A stretch of DNA of 9,193 nucleotides from the NCBI GenBank assembly GCA_013696265.1, contig JACCYX010000057.1:1-9193 (forward strand), read 5' to 3'. Below are positions 1-7,642 of the stretch, in pieces. Both the position numbers and the translations under genes were made by a program. The notes beneath the pieces were generated by a model. That model did not search any database, was not told the origin of the DNA, and was given only the letters and a program-made list of their open reading frames with translations. The stretch is from Chloroflexia bacterium (lineage in GTDB: Bacteria; Chloroflexota; Chloroflexia; Thermomicrobiales; UBA6265). Each line of letters opens with the position of its first letter. Position 1 is the first letter of the stretch.

Positions 1-1635
1 GGCCACGTAATTCCGGGCGAGGAGCGTGGCGATCGTTGGCGCGTACGTGCTCGGCCGGCCGATGCCCTGCTCTTCGAGCGCCTTCACCAGGGTCGCTTCC
101 GTGAGCCGAGGCGGCGGCTGGGTAAAGTGCTGTTCCGGCAGCAACTTGCGCAGGTTGAGGTCCTCACCAGGTGCGACTTCCGGCAGGGCGCCGCAGTCGA
201 GTTCATCGGTATCGCCCTCGTCACGGCCCTGCTGGTAAACCGCCATCCAGCCCTGGAACTTCACGATCGAGCCAGTCGCCCGGAACGTGTAGGGCGCTTT
301 GCCGGCGCCAACCTGGGCGGCCGAACCGGCCGCCACATCGACCCGGGTATTGTCAAGCACGGCGGGCGCCATCTGGCTCGCCATGAACCGTTGCCAGATC
401 AGTGAATACAACTTGAATTGAGGGGCGCTGAGCAGCTTCTTGACCGAAAGCGGGTCGCGATGAGGATACGTGGGACGAATCGCCTCGTGGGCTTCCTGGG
501 CGCCCTTGCTCTTCTTGCTGTAGGTGGGCGGCTTATCCGGCACGAACTCCGTACCGTACTTGGACGCGATCACCTCGCGGGCGGTCCCCTGGGCCGAGCT
601 GGAGACGTTGGTCGAGTCGGTGCGCATGTAGGTAATTAGGCCCTGGGTGCCCTCGGCCCCCAGGTCGATCCCCTCGTACAGTTCCTGGGCGATGCTCATC
701 GTCCGCCGCACGGCGAAGCCGAGCTTGCGCGACGCCTCTTGCTGGAGCGTGCTGGTGATGAACGGCGCCTGGGCCCGGCGCCGCGTCTCGCGCCGCACGA
801 CATCGGCGACCCGCCACGACGCGCCGTCGAGCGCCGCCACAATGCCGTGGGTTTGCTCGCCGGTGGTGAGATCGGCCTTCTTGCCGTCGATCTGGTGGAG
901 GCTCGCACGGAAGGTGTCGCGATCCGTCGGCGGCATCCCGGTGATCTTGCTCAGGTCGGCATCGAGCGACCAGTACTCGACCGGGATGAACTGGTCGATC
1001 TCACGTTCGCGCTCGACGACGATGCGGAGGGCCGCCGTTTGGACCCGGCCCGCCGAGAGCCCGCGTTTGACCTTCTTCCATAGGAGTGGACTGATGCCGT
1101 AGCCGACCAGCCGGTCGAGGATGCGCCGGGCCTGCTGGGCGTCGACGAGGTCCATGTCGATGTCGCGCGGATGCTCCATCGCTTCGGCGATCGCCTGTGG
1201 GGTGATTTCGTGGAAGACGACCCGGCGCAGCGGTTTCTCCGATGCCTCGGTGGCGTGGATGAGATGCCAGGCGATCGCCTCGCCCTCCCGGTCAGGGTCG
1301 GTCGCGAGGTAGATCTCCTTGGCCCCCCGCACGCTCTCCTTGAGCTCCTTGACGACCTTGGTCTTGTCGCGCGGAATCAGGTACTTGGGCAGGAAATCAT
1401 CATTCACATCCACACCAAGGGTGGACTTGGGCAAATCGCGGATGTGCCCCATTGAGGCCTTGACGGTGTAGCCGGCGCCAAGGTAGCGCCCGATCGTCCT
1501 CGCCTTGGCGGGCGACTCGACGATCACCAGCTTGCCGCGTGGGGTAGCCGTCCGCTTTTTCGCGGCTGTGGTCGATTTCTTTTTGGTCGTTGTTTTTGCC
1601 CGGCTCCGGGTGGGAGTCGACGCGGTGTCTGTCAT
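1..1635 (-). CDS. topA: DNA topoisomerase I (type IA), 3' end outside the window
   Basis: Type IA topoisomerase that relaxes negatively supercoiled DNA by cutting one strand through a 5'-phosphotyrosine link. The minus frame is open from ATG 1635-1633 to the window edge (545 codons). Residues 1-34 are a Lys/Thr/Ser-rich basic tail. The Toprim domain follows, with VIVESPAKA (Glu40) and the metal-binding DPDREGE at 113-119. GLSAGRVQ lies at 192-199. The catalytic tyrosine is Tyr336 in LITYMRTDS (codon 630-628). GIGRPSTYA at 524-532 is the usual late core motif. The C-terminal zinc-ribbon or basic repeats of the family would lie off the left edge. An in-frame TGA sits two codons before the ATG, so no longer start is possible. 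No good Shine-Dalgarno is seen before it (only AGG 11 nt away). dprA lies upstream on the same strand, 532 bp away. Identification is certain from the motifs; only the end is unseen. Confidence 0.97.
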   Translation of the reverse strand, partial: MTDTASTPTRSRAKTTTKKKSTTAAKKRTATPRGKLVIVESPAKARTIGRYLGAGYTVKASMGHIRDLPKSTLGVDVNDDFLPKYLIPRDKTKVVKELKESVRGAKEIYLATDPDREGEAIAWHLIHATEASEKPLRRVVFHEITPQAIAEAMEHPRDIDMDLVDAQQARRILDRLVGYGISPLLWKKVKRGLSAGRVQTAALRIVVEREREIDQFIPVEYWSLDADLSKITGMPPTDRDTFRASLHQIDGKKADLTTGEQTHGIVAALDGASWRVADVVRRETRRRAQAPFITSTLQQEASRKLGFAVRRTMSIAQELYEGIDLGAEGTQGLITYMRTDSTNVSSSAQGTAREVIASKYGTEFVPDKPPTYSKKSKGAQEAHEAIRPTYPHRDPLSVKKLLSAPQFKLYSLIWQRFMASQMAPAVLDNTRVDVAAGSAAQVGAGKAPYTFRATGSIVKFQGWMAVYQQGRDEGDTDELDCGALPEVAPGEDLNLRKLLPEQHFTQPPPRLTEATLVKALEEQGIGRPSTYAPTIATLLARNYVA

Positions 1636-1671
1636 GGAGTGTCAAGCCTTGTGCATCGTGCCAAAATCCGG

Positions 1672-1684
1672 TGTCCGCCGGACA
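1672..1684. promoter_or_regulatory. 13-bp perfect dyad upstream of topA
   Basis: TGTCCG-C-CGGACA is a perfect inverted repeat with 6-bp arms around one central base. It ends 36 bp before the topA start codon, so it could be an operator or a small hairpin in the topA leader. The binding protein is not identifiable. The match could be chance in GC-rich DNA. Confidence 0.3.
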
Positions 1685-1845
1685 GCGTGTCACGATCGTA
1701 CTGCGTTTGTCATGGGAAGCATCAACCGATACAGTGGTCAATGTCGGCGTCCGCGGGAAACTCTCGCGTTTGAGCTACGGCCGACCGTATAACATTTTTA
1801 ATAGTAGGAACTCGAACCGGCTTCTGTCAAGCGCCCGGTATTCGC

Positions 1846-1902
1846 CATGTGACCAGGCCCGGCCGATCAGCATGCGAACCCTGGTAACGTCTGATCCACA
1901 TG
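1846..1902. other. Candidate structured RNA or DNA element with pseudoknot-type pairing
   Basis: Six 6-nt blocks form three perfect complementary pairs within 57 nt: CATGTG (1846-1851) with CACATG (1897-1902), ACCAGG (1852-1857) with CCTGGT (1880-1885), and GATCAG (1865-1870) with CTGATC (1891-1896). The second and third helices cross each other, as in an H-type pseudoknot, and the first encloses both; joining loops are 7, 9 and 5 nt. The pairing works on either strand, so the sense strand is unknown. The layout was read by eye. It matches no riboswitch or ribozyme family I can name. Plain nested inverted repeats in DNA are an alternative explanation. Confidence 0.3.
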
Positions 1903-1929
1903 ACAGGACCTCGTAGGGGCGGCAGCGAA

Positions 1930-2130
1930 GCCATCTGTACCGACAAATTGATCGTAGCCACAACATCTTGTGGTGTCCTGGCTCTGAGCCACTGCGCTGA
2001 TACACAGCCGGAACGCGCAAACGGGCTTCGACGGCCGGATTCGGTCGATTTTCGATCATGCGTTCGTGTTTCACGTCGTTGAGGGTGCATGACACGACTC
2101 AACATTTCTGAATTTGTCGGTACAAATGAC
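1930..2130. repeat. Inverted-repeat pair (20 bp, 18/20 identical) bounding a 201-bp segment
   Basis: The left arm 1930-1949 and the reverse complement of the right arm 2111-2130 match at 18 of 20 positions, including 14 consecutive bases (TGTACCGACAAATT at 1936-1949 against 2111-2124). Each arm also contains its own near-palindrome: ATTTGT-N4-ACAAAT at 2112-2127, and ATCTGT-N4-ACAAAT (one mismatch) at 1934-1949. No target-site duplication was found outside either choice of ends, and no transposase fits between them. Possible readings are terminal repeats of a small non-autonomous element, the remnant of an insertion sequence, or two oppositely oriented operators for one regulator. Confidence 0.5.
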
Positions 2131-2167
2131 CGTGTGGTGCTTGCATCCATGCATATCGGTGCAAACT

Positions 2168-3283
2168 CTAATGCCGAACGTAGAAGTGCGCCCCCACGTT
2201 CCGGACCAGTTGCTGAAGCTCAAGCGTCAGCAGCACGCCTGACACCCGCGGCAACGCCAGGCCGCATGCTTCCACGACATCGTCGATATGCCTGGGTTCG
2301 CTGGTCAGCACGTTGAGGATACGGCGCTCATCCTCGTCGAGCACCAGCGGCTGCTGAACCTCTACGTGGGCTGCCTGGTTCCGCAACCGCAAGTCCTCCA
2401 GCACGTCGTCCGCGTTGCGAACCAGCCGGGCGCCATCCCGGAGAATCCGGTTGCAGCCGGCGCTGGTGGTCGAGGTTGCCATGCCGGGCACCGCGAACAC
2501 GTCCCGGCCCTGGTCCGCCGCGAAATCCACGGTGATCAGCGCGCCGCTCTTCTCGGGCGCCTCGATCACGACCACGCCGAGAGCGAGACCCGAAATGATG
2601 CGGTTGCGTGCCGGAAAGTTCCAGCGGTCGGGCTTGGCGTCAGGAAGGTTGTCCGACATCAGGGCACCCTGTTCCCACACCCTTTTGGCCAGGCCAGCGT
2701 GTTCGCGCGGATAGATGTCGTGGATGCCGCTTCCCAGCACGGCGAGCGTGCGCCCACCGCCATCGAGCGCAGCCCGGTGCGCGTGACCGTCGATGCCGGT
2801 GGCGAGACCGGACACCACCGTCACCCCGGCTTCAGCCAGGCCCCGGGCAATCTCGATCGCGATGTCGCGGCCATAAGCGCTCGCCCGCCTCGTGCCGACG
2901 ATGGCGACGGCGTTGGCGTCGGTTTCGAGCAGTTGTCCCTTGTAGAACAGGACCGGTGGCGGCGCGGAAATCTCCCGGAGCAACGGTGGATACCCGTCGT
3001 CGGCCACGGTCACGACCGAGACGCCAGCCCGCTCGAGTTTCGCCATCTCGCCCTGAACATCGAGCGTTTGCCGCGTGGCGATTACCTTGCTCAACGTTCG
3101 CTCGCGACCGCCCAGAACTCGCCGCAACTGGACGGCCTCCGCCTTCCAGGCCGCTTCCAGCGAGCCAAACATGTCGAGCATGGCCTGGAAGCGGTTCGTC
3201 GACGCCACCTCCGCCAGCCGGAACGCGACCCAGTACTGGCGGTCATCAGGTGGTGGCGGGCTGGCGGGGGGAGAATCGGACAC
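2168..3283 (-). CDS. dprA: DNA-processing protein DprA (Smf)
   Basis: Single-strand DNA-binding protein that protects incoming DNA and loads RecA onto it during natural transformation; it is also widespread in species not known to be transformable. The product is 371 residues, within the family's normal size. The N-terminal helical region (about 12-75) leads into the Rossmann-like DprA core (about 90-300). Core motifs are VAIVGTRRASAYG (126-138), SGLATGIDGHAHRAAL (158-173), FPARNRIISG (223-232), SGALITVDFA (246-255) and VFAVPG (262-267). A C-terminal winged-helix domain (about 315-371) is typical of the longer forms. The start is GTG (3283-3281), with GGAG at 3293-3290 six bases upstream. It lies divergent from the aldolase gene across 114 bp. 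topA follows on the same strand, but 532 bp away rather than close behind, so co-transcription is uncertain. Confidence 0.95.
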   Translation of the reverse strand: MSDSPPASPPPPDDRQYWVAFRLAEVASTNRFQAMLDMFGSLEAAWKAEAVQLRRVLGGRERTLSKVIATRQTLDVQGEMAKLERAGVSVVTVADDGYPPLLREISAPPPVLFYKGQLLETDANAVAIVGTRRASAYGRDIAIEIARGLAEAGVTVVSGLATGIDGHAHRAALDGGGRTLAVLGSGIHDIYPREHAGLAKRVWEQGALMSDNLPDAKPDRWNFPARNRIISGLALGVVVIEAPEKSGALITVDFAADQGRDVFAVPGMATSTTSAGCNRILRDGARLVRNADDVLEDLRLRNQAAHVEVQQPLVLDEDERRILNVLTSEPRHIDDVVEACGLALPRVSGVLLTLELQQLVRNVGAHFYVRH

Positions 3284-3289
3284 TCCAGG

Positions 3290-3293
3290 CTCC
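3290..3293 (-). promoter_or_regulatory. Ribosome binding site supporting the GTG start of dprA
   Basis: GGAG on the minus strand, six bases before GTG 3283-3281, supports this non-ATG start. It keeps the short Pro/Asp-rich N-terminus that precedes the conserved RQYWVAFRLAEV segment. Confidence 0.6.
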
Positions 3294-3386
3294 AGTCGAT
3301 TGCGCGAAGTCGAAGATTCATCAACAATGCCGCCATGCCATCAGGGTCCATGTTCGCCTGGGACCATTGCCTGAATCGTACGCCAC

Positions 3387-3392
3387 GGGAGG
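3387..3392 (+). promoter_or_regulatory. Ribosome binding site deciding the TTG start of the aldolase gene
   Basis: GGGAGG lies five bases before TTG 3398-3400. The in-frame ATG codons upstream (3335 and 3350) lack a comparable site and would add a tail not expected in this family. The 114-bp divergent gap 3284-3397 must also hold promoters for both dprA and this gene, but no convincing -35/-10 pair was found in it. Confidence 0.75.
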
Positions 3393-3397
3393 CGAGA

Positions 3398-4162
3398 TTG
3401 AACCTGACCAATCCGGTGAAGGAAAAACTGAACGCGGGCAAGATCGTCTACGGCTGTTTCGTGCCGACCACGTCGGCGCTCGACGTCGAGATCCTGGCGG
3501 TCGCCGGCTTCGATTTCGCGCTGCTCGATAGCGAGCACGGACCGCTCTCGCCCGAGTCCGCCTACCCGATGATCCTGGCCGCCGAGGCGCGGGGAATGGC
3601 GGCTTTTGCCCGGGTCGGGCAAAACGACAAGCAGGTCATCCTCAAGTTCCTCGACATCGGGGTCACCGGCGTCATGATTCCGCAGATCAACGATGCCGCC
3701 CAGGCCGCGCGGGCGATCGAAGCTACGAGATATTGGCCGGGCGGCACGCGCGGGCTGGCCGGCGGCCGGACCTTCGATTGGGGCCTGAACGAGGCCGCCG
3801 CCGACCTCGTGCCGCAACTCAACGAGCGGATACTGACGATGATCCAGTTCGAGCATATCGACGCGCTGCAAAACCTGGACGAGATCCTGGCCGTTCCCGG
3901 ACTTGACGTGCTCTTCGTCGGACCGAACGACCTTGCCCAGTCGATGGGCTTTCCCGGCCAGCCGGGGCATCCCGAGGTCACGAAGATCGCCGACCAGGTC
4001 GTGGCCAGGGCCAGGGCGCGGGGCGTCAAACTGGGCACCACGACGGTCACCGTCGGGGCCGCCAAGGCAGCGGCGGATCGCGGTTTCGACATGATCGTGC
4101 CGAATTCCCCCGGCATGCTGGCGACGGCCGCCAGGGCGTTTATCGACGGCGCGCCGCGATAG
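3398..4162 (+). CDS. HpcH/HpaI aldolase family protein (class II, metal-dependent)
   Basis: Predicted cytoplasmic pyruvate-type aldolase of the HpcH/HpaI (2-keto-3-deoxy-sugar-acid or 4-hydroxy-2-oxo-acid) family, which reversibly cleaves 2-keto-3-deoxy acids to pyruvate plus an aldehyde using a divalent metal. The 254 residues from the TTG start match the family's usual 250-260. A TIM-barrel with the expected catalytic pattern is seen: LLDSEHGP (His47), FARVG (Arg72), metal ligands Glu152 in MIQFEH and Asp178 in FVGPNDLAQSMG, and GTRGLAGGR at 116-124. The substrate cannot be told from sequence: HpaI, GarL, RhmA and YfaU relatives share these residues. No sugar-acid or aromatic catabolic genes adjoin it, and it is followed by 384 non-coding bases, so it looks like a single-gene unit. 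No intrinsic terminator follows it. Confidence 0.9.
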   Translation: MNLTNPVKEKLNAGKIVYGCFVPTTSALDVEILAVAGFDFALLDSEHGPLSPESAYPMILAAEARGMAAFARVGQNDKQVILKFLDIGVTGVMIPQINDAAQAARAIEATRYWPGGTRGLAGGRTFDWGLNEAAADLVPQLNERILTMIQFEHIDALQNLDEILAVPGLDVLFVGPNDLAQSMGFPGQPGHPEVTKIADQVVARARARGVKLGTTTVTVGAAKAAADRGFDMIVPNSPGMLATAARAFIDGAPR

Positions 4163-4285
4163 CAGGGTGTGAGTGAGCCGCGGTTTGGGCACATCGCACA
4201 GAGCCGGTCCGGTCTCGCGATCGGTCAAACGTTGTAAGTGGACGCCCTTATCGTTCACAATGCGTTGCAGAGGCAGCGGGCAAGA

Positions 4286-4331
4286 CGTACGAAGGCGTAC
4301 GGATTCCATTCGGCCTACGATCCAGGATCGT
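4286..4331. promoter_or_regulatory. Two candidate operator dyads upstream of oppD-oppF
   Basis: CGTACG occurs at 4286-4291 and again at 4296-4301, two self-palindromes one 10-bp helical turn apart. At 4317-4331 the 15-base ACGATCC-A-GGATCGT is a perfect dyad with 7-bp arms, and its last base is the first base of the -35 hexamer. A repressor or activator site is a reasonable inference from placement; the protein is unknown. Confidence 0.35.
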
Positions 4332-4359
4332 TGCCGCCCTGGGATGGCTGTGCTATCGT
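4331..4359 (+). promoter_or_regulatory. Sigma70-like promoter for oppD-oppF
   Basis: TTGCCG (4331-4336), a 17-bp spacer and TATCGT (4354-4359) match the -35/-10 layout. A TG at 4351-4352 one base before the -10 gives an extended -10. Transcription would start near 4366, leaving a leader of about 180 nt before oppD. Confidence 0.5.
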
Positions 4360-4546
4360 GCACACTCATAAGCCTCCTGAACGCAACGGCGAACTCCCGG
4401 GCTGCCGGAAGGATCGTAACACCCACTACTATCCGCCGAACGCCAGGATCAGTTCTGAACCTCATGATTGTGATGCGCAGCGCGTAATCTGCCGGCAGGC
4501 AGTCGCCAAAGTCCCGGAATTGGGACGAGGGCAAAGAGGAGCGAGG

Positions 4547-5704
<1,158 letters not shown>

Positions 5705-5721
5705 CCCTGGAGGAATGACGT

Positions 5722-6798
<1,077 letters not shown>

Positions 6799-6859
6799 AT
6801 CGCGCGAACGTACGGAAAAGGGGATGGCGATGTCGCATACTGAGTGATGTGTCCTAGCC

Positions 6860-6944
6860 TCTTTGTCATTCCGAGCTTGCGAGGAATCTTGGACCTGCAA
6901 GTGGGCGAACACAAAGATTCCTCGCAAGCTCGGAATGACAATCT
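6860..6944. repeat. REP/MITE-like palindrome: 28-bp perfect inverted repeat with 23-nt loop
   Basis: The arms 6863-6890 and 6914-6941 are perfect reverse complements over all 28 bases, around a 23-nt loop (6891-6913). The arm contains TCATTCCGAGC and GCGAGGAATC, resembling palindromic repeats dispersed in many bacterial genomes, Chloroflexota among them (from memory). TCT flanks both sides (6860-6862 and 6942-6944), compatible with a 3-bp target duplication but also with chance. No T-run follows on either strand, so it is not a classic intrinsic terminator, though RNA from it would fold very stably. It lies between oppF and the site-2 protease gene, ending 27 bp before the latter's start. Confidence 0.85.
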
Positions 6945-6968
6945 GCATTATCGTCAGGGCCAGACCCC

Positions 6969-7631
6969 GTGAACCTCCGCGACCCCGACCAGATCATTGC
7001 CTTTCTCCTCTCCTTCGTGATCGCCACGACCATCCACGAGCTCATGCACGCCTGGACCGCCCTCAAGATGGGAGACCCAACCGCGCGCGACCTGGGCCGG
7101 ATCACGCTCAACCCGATGTCCCATTTCGAGCCGTTCGGGTTCTTCGGCATGGTCATGATTTCGATCGGGATTCCATTCATCGGCTGGGGCAAGCCGGTGC
7201 CGGTTAACCCTTCCCGTTTCACGCACAGCTTCGCGCGGCACCGCAAGCGGGGCATGGCGCTGGTGGCCTTCGCGGGCCCGCTCTCAAACGTCGCCCAGGC
7301 CCTGCTCATGGCCATCCCATACCAACTTTGGGCCCGTGGAACGATCGAGTTGAATCAAGGCGCGGTGCTCTTCATGACGAGCTTCATCACGGTCAACGTG
7401 CTGCTGGCGTCGTTCAACATGATCCCGATTCCGCCATTGGATGGTCACAAGATCCTGATGGGCATCTTGCCCGACTTCTGGCGGCCGATACTCGCCCCGC
7501 TGGAGCAGTATGGATTCGTCGTGCTGCTCCTGCTCTTCTTCGTCGGTGGTCAACTGGGAGGCTCGCTGGTGAACGGAATCATGCTTCCCGTGCGGGAGGT
7601 GATTTACAACGCCGTCAACCTCGGCCTGTGA
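6969..7631 (+). CDS. Site-2 protease family protein (M50 metallopeptidase, YwhC-like)
   Basis: Predicted polytopic membrane zinc protease of the short M50 group, found beside scpA/scpB in many Gram-positive-type bacteria; its substrate there is not established. The product has 220 residues, normal for the group. The zinc site HELMH is at 23-27 inside the first hydrophobic segment (about 9-31). The family's GxxTLNPxxHxxxxG-like stretch is seen as GRITLNPMSHFEPFG (43-57). FAGPLSN is at 101-107, and the third metal ligand Asp158 lies in NMIPIPPLDG (150-159). Further hydrophobic segments lie at about 56-72, 96-118, 132-152 and 181-196. The start is GTG 6969, with CAGGG at 6956-6960 eight bases upstream. 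It heads a packed operon with scpA and scpB. The palindrome just upstream may have separated it from its promoter; no clear promoter was found. Confidence 0.9.
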   Translation: MNLRDPDQIIAFLLSFVIATTIHELMHAWTALKMGDPTARDLGRITLNPMSHFEPFGFFGMVMISIGIPFIGWGKPVPVNPSRFTHSFARHRKRGMALVAFAGPLSNVAQALLMAIPYQLWARGTIELNQGAVLFMTSFITVNVLLASFNMIPIPPLDGHKILMGILPDFWRPILAPLEQYGFVVLLLLFFVGGQLGGSLVNGIMLPVREVIYNAVNLGL

Positions 7632-7642
7632 TCCCGGTCAGG

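Larger units (their letters stand above)
1636..2167. other. 532-bp gene-free, hairpin-rich spacer between dprA and topA
   Basis: No convincing gene is found on either strand; the short open frames here have arbitrary composition and no ribosome binding site. The stretch is visibly more AT-rich than its neighbours, with an AT patch at 1787-1805. It holds many short perfect dyads: TGTCCG/CGGACA (1672-1684), a possible pseudoknot (1846-1902), CCACAA/TTGTGG with a 4-nt loop (1958-1973), TGGCT/AGCCA with a 3-nt loop (1979-1991), TCGA/TCGA (2045-2055), CGTG/CACG (2065-2075), GTTGAG/CTCAAC (2078-2103), ATTTGT/ACAAAT (2112-2127) and TGCAT/ATGCA (about 2143-2154). No hairpin is followed by a T-run on either strand, so no intrinsic terminator is called. 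The topA promoter should lie here; the best minus-strand candidate (TTGATG 1725-1720, TACGAT 1700-1695, 19-bp spacer) is too weak to assert. The spacer may be a decayed mobile element or a structured RNA. Confidence 0.6.
4163..4546 (+). other. 384-bp non-coding region: leader and control region of oppD-oppF
   Basis: The oppD frame stays open upstream to 4238, but that part has no family-like sequence and the best ribosome binding site is far downstream, so it is taken as non-coding. The region contains two dyads (4286-4301 and 4317-4331), a sigma70-like promoter (4331-4359) and a leader of roughly 180 nt. The leader contains a 10-bp palindrome CTGCCGGCAG (4489-4498) and a small hairpin GTCCC/GGGAC (4511-4526). 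No terminator for the aldolase gene and no RNA gene was recognised. Confidence 0.6.

Noticed and set aside
1640..1645. TTGACA on the minus strand just before the topA ATG, a perfect -35 hexamer
   Set aside because: A matching -10 would fall inside topA and none is present there; no internal start needs it.
2020..2045. GGCTTCGACGG resembling the 5' start of tmRNA
   Set aside because: No matching acceptor-stem partner or T-loop/CCA end lies at a suitable distance, and dprA begins too soon downstream.
1925..2135. Target-site duplication around the 20-bp inverted repeats
   Set aside because: Flanks compared at 1935/2125 and at 1929/2131 share no direct repeat, so insertion by transposition is not shown.
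1775..2150. Overlapping minus-strand frames of about 106 codons in the dprA-topA spacer
   Set aside because: The two frames overlap each other, have no ribosome binding site and no recognisable motif. A transposase fragment is possible but cannot be supported by eye.
2288..4162. A continuous plus-strand frame of 624 codons spanning opposite dprA and then the aldolase
   Set aside because: The first part is antisense to the well-supported dprA and has no family-like sequence; only the part from TTG 3398 is the real aldolase gene.
4238..4546. N-terminal extension of oppD up to an ATG at 4238
   Set aside because: It has no ribosome binding site and no OppD-like sequence, it would cover the promoter and dyads, and the ATG at 4547 has a good site and the normal N-terminus.
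7328..7642. N-terminal extension of scpA overlapping the site-2 protease gene
   Set aside because: These codons lie out of frame inside a protease gene with intact catalytic motifs, and ScpA proteins begin close to the YxVxLxxFEGPLD motif.
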